This document shows positions 62,081-64,000 of a stretch of 64,000 nt of DNA, piece after piece (position 1 is the first letter of the stretch; every line of letters starts with the position of its first letter). Below the pieces are notes generated by a model, which saw only the letters and a list, made by a program, of their open reading frames with translations, was not told the origin of the DNA and searched no databases. A program made the position numbers and the translations under genes. Source of the stretch: Halostagnicola sp. A-GB9-2 (GTDB lineage: Archaea > Halobacteriota > Halobacteria > Halobacteriales > Natrialbaceae); NCBI RefSeq assembly GCF_030068615.1, contig NZ_JASJOC010000001.1, forward strand, positions 124,001-188,000. Reading direction: 5' to 3'.

Positions 62081-62305
62081 TCAACTGAGCGTGACTTTCC
62101 AGGTTGTCGAACGCGCCCGACCCCACTTCTCGATATCGACGTCTTCCGATTTCTCTGCGAGGTGGGGGAGGCGAGCGCCGACCTGTTTCGATGAGAGATC
62201 GATAGCTGCGGCAATGTTCTTCGCCCGGAAATACTGTTCCCCTCGGGCTGCACTCTCACGGAGATAGGAGAGAATGCGCTGTTCTTCGTCGGAGTAGTCG
62301 TTCAT
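62081..62305 (-). CDS. Small winged-HTH protein (DUF7123-like)
   Basis: A 74-residue haloarchaeal DNA-binding protein: DEEQRILSYLRESAARGEQY, a recognition helix (AKNIAAAIDLSSKQVGARLP) and a wing ending WGRARSTTWKVTLS. The arrangement and ending match a small haloarchaeal family (DUF7123 from memory). A target is unknown. It precedes the SRPBCC gene in the same direction. Confidence 0.75.
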   Translation of the reverse strand: MNDYSDEEQRILSYLRESAARGEQYFRAKNIAAAIDLSSKQVGARLPHLAEKSEDVDIEKWGRARSTTWKVTLS

Positions 62306-62478
62306 CGTCCGTGTTCTGTCTAGGGTGTCTGTGGCCTTAACTCTTAACGGCTAAGACCAGCTTCTGACTGTGAAAATCGCCAGCAGTGACGGGTTATGAA
62401 CGCGATACTCGAGGAGTGGACCGAGAGAAATACGATCGGCAGGTTGTCGCGGATTGATTCGACAGCGACGCCTTCCGT

Positions 62479-62682
62479 TTACTCCCAGATGTGAATACCG
62501 GCGACCGCGATTATCCCGAACGCGACAGCTCCAGCAAAGCCCCAGGCCGCCGTAATTTCGGGAACACCACCGAGCTCGAGCGCACCGACTATCATCGCAA
62601 CAGCACCGACAACGACGAGTGCGCTGAGTGCCATCGTGAGGCCGACACCTTTGTCCGACGCAGATTCCGTTTGGGTAGTCAT
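62479..62682 (-). CDS. Small two-helix membrane protein (DUF7525-like)
   Basis: The 67-residue protein has two helices (MALSALVVVGAVAMIVGALE and AAWGFAGAVAFGIIAVAGIH). The ATG at 62682 (MTTQTESASDKGVGLT) is the family-like start. It resembles a small haloarchaeal membrane family without known function. Confidence 0.68.
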   Translation of the reverse strand: MTTQTESASDKGVGLTMALSALVVVGAVAMIVGALELGGVPEITAAWGFAGAVAFGIIAVAGIHIWE

Positions 62683-62814
62683 ATCAAGCCGGTTTCGAGT
62701 GAAGTCTCTTAATTGCACTCATTCGCGGTGATTCTCGCCACCGGCCAGAGCTGCTGTCGAGGCGGTGTGAACGACTCCGGCAGGTCGAATTCCCTTGAAA
62801 AAGACGGAACGACC

Positions 62815-63846
62815 TTATCTGATCGTCGTGTGCTCGGACTCTTCGTTGAGCGCGAGATTGGCGGCGATTTCCGCGTTTCGCATGGCGTATCCCGCGGTCT
62901 GTTGGACACTGACCAGCACCTCGCGAACTTTGAGGAGGTCGTCGTTGTCCATTTCGGGTAGTTCCGAGAGGATCTCTTCCTCCCGGTCCGCGATGTCCTG
63001 GTAGAGTTCGCGAGCTTCGATCGTCTTGTCGTAGTCCCGCTCGACGGCCGACTCGACCGCGAGGGACGTGATCTCGTCGACCAGTTCGGTCAGTTCTCGG
63101 ATTTCGCGCATGACGCTGCTGTCGATGTCGAGCGTGTGACCCTTCGTCTCCATCACGATATCGGCGATATCTTCGGCGTTGTCGGCGGTCAACTCGAGGT
63201 TCTTCGCGATCGAGCGGTAGCCGATTAGCGGAAAGCCGCTGTTGAGACCGACCGCACGGGCGAGGTTCGGATTCTGGTAGGCCGTAAAGATCAGGCGGAG
63301 CAGTAAGACGAAGATCTTGTTCGCCTGTCGCTCGCGGTTTAGAGCCCGCTGTGCGAGGTCCGGGTTTCCGTGGGCGAGCGCTTTGATGGCTTCGCCACGC
63401 ATCGTCCGGCCGGTTCGCTCGAGTCGCTCGAGCAGGCTATCCAGCGTGAAGTCCTCCGGGTCGACCGAACAGCGAATGGAGATGTTCTCCGGCGTTTCTT
63501 CGATGACGCCGAGTCCCATCAACTGCGTTTCCGCGCGGTAGACCGCGTTGATGTGATCCGACTCGAGCGCGCCGTCTTCGCATTCGATTCGAATGACGCG
63601 TCGACCGAGAACGTACTGGGCGACGATCGCTCGTTCAACGGCTTTCGAGTCGAGATTGTCGGCGTGGATGATCGCCTCGGTTTCTTCCGAGTTCGCAGAC
63701 TCGGGCATCACCGTCAGCGTTCCTTTGCCGCTGGTTCGAAGCGACACTTCGTCGCCTTTCTCGACATCGTGTTCGGATGCCCATTCGGCGGGGAGCGTCA
63801 TTGCGAGCGTCGACGGACCAAGCCGCTGCACTTTCCGCGTTTCCAT
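62815..63846 (-). CDS. phoU: AbrB-PhoU phosphate uptake regulator
   Basis: The 343-residue protein has an N-terminal SpoVT/AbrB-like DNA-binding fold (METRKVQRLGPSTLAMTLPA, WASEHDVEKGDEVSL) and two PhoU-type helical bundles (for example LTADNAEDIADIVMETKG, RDYDKTIEARELYQDIADRE). PhoU-type proteins sense phosphate status through metal-bridged bundles and shut down phosphate uptake; the AbrB part lets this one act directly on DNA. No Pst transporter genes are inside the window; they could lie beyond its right edge. Confidence 0.9.
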   Translation of the reverse strand: METRKVQRLGPSTLAMTLPAEWASEHDVEKGDEVSLRTSGKGTLTVMPESANSEETEAIIHADNLDSKAVERAIVAQYVLGRRVIRIECEDGALESDHINAVYRAETQLMGLGVIEETPENISIRCSVDPEDFTLDSLLERLERTGRTMRGEAIKALAHGNPDLAQRALNRERQANKIFVLLLRLIFTAYQNPNLARAVGLNSGFPLIGYRSIAKNLELTADNAEDIADIVMETKGHTLDIDSSVMREIRELTELVDEITSLAVESAVERDYDKTIEARELYQDIADREEEILSELPEMDNDDLLKVREVLVSVQQTAGYAMRNAEIAANLALNEESEHTTIR

Positions 63847-63880
63847 ACCGCTCCCTACGCAGGACGCGACCTTAATCCTG

Positions 63881-63890
63881 ACTATATACT
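63881..63890 (-). promoter_or_regulatory. TATA box of the AbrB-PhoU gene
   Basis: agtatatagt on the minus strand lies 35-44 bases before the ATG, in an AT-rich patch. It gives a short 5' leader of about 10-15 bases. Confidence 0.5.
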
Positions 63891-63965
63891 CAATACATTC
63901 TACTGCGTCGTTATATCCTTGCGTCGTTCAGAATATTGCGTCTCATCCTTAAACAACCTTCACGA

Positions 63966-63983
63966 GGCGGGTGGTATACCGCC
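63966..63983. other. Small hairpin near the right edge
   Basis: Arms ggcgg and ccgcc frame gtggtata. The DNA from 63847 to 64000 otherwise shows only the phoU promoter region and no gene. Confidence 0.3.
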
Positions 63984-64000
63984 CCGTCTGGACCTTGATC

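Overview
The window is high-GC archaeal DNA from a haloarchaeon (class Halobacteria; probably Natrialbales-like, though that rank is a guess). Supporting signs are strongly acidic proteins, Tat-type lipoprotein signals, leaderless-looking promoters with TATA boxes about 25-30 bases before the start codon, archaeal information genes (Rpo12, L37Ae, prefoldin beta, Pcc1, TruD, Pth2) and haloarchaeal families such as a ThiR-type regulator and a fused ChlI/ChlD chelatase subunit. I found no rRNA, tRNA or CRISPR array.

Region 1 (1-21.8 kb) is a cobalamin locus in two blocks. A minus-strand operon cbiT-cbiL-cbiF-cbiG-cbiH plus a partial gene runs off the left edge, and cbiA lies just upstream of it. 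After an accessory interval comes a second minus-strand operon, cobN-cbiC-cbiE, divergent from a fused ChlI/ChlD-type gene across a 34-base bidirectional promoter. The Cbi enzymes belong to the early-cobalt (anaerobic) corrin route, while the chelatase is of the CobN type. The accessory interval (4.9-13.1 kb) holds a broken HTH gene, a 1,087-base transposon-like cassette carrying a Tat-exported cupin but no transposase, a decayed tnpB element, an orphan oligopeptide/nickel-type binding lipoprotein and a probable toxin remnant. Inside cbiE sit three in-frame 48-base repeats whose hairpins are kept by compensatory base changes.

Region 2 (21.9-38.2 kb) is largely core genome: a sulfatase, an information-processing cluster (DUF3194, prefoldin beta, Pcc1, Rpo12, L37Ae), a DUF2103 protein, TruD and small membrane proteins. 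A thiamine set follows, with Thi4 (cysteine type), a probable metallopeptidase-like partner and a ThiR regulator 3 kb away. Thioesterase, methyltransferase, histidine kinase, dCTP deaminase, DsbA-like and Pth2 genes complete it.

Region 3 (38.4-46.2 kb) has a polysaccharide flippase and then a minus-strand operon: NRAMP-fold transporter, HyuA, HyuB and a frameshifted maleate isomerase-like gene. The transporter lacks the usual metal-binding residues, and the operon is preceded by seven 10-base repeats phased with the DNA helix.

Region 4 (46.2-64 kb) holds an RHH regulator, topoisomerase I, a PH-domain membrane protein, and a carbon-metabolism group (MaoC hydratase, aldehyde dehydrogenase, CitE-type lyase, glutamate dehydrogenase) that would fit methylaspartate-cycle or glutamate metabolism. 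An acyl-CoA dehydrogenase, a RIO-like kinase, a nitrilase, a small HTH and an AbrB-PhoU regulator follow.
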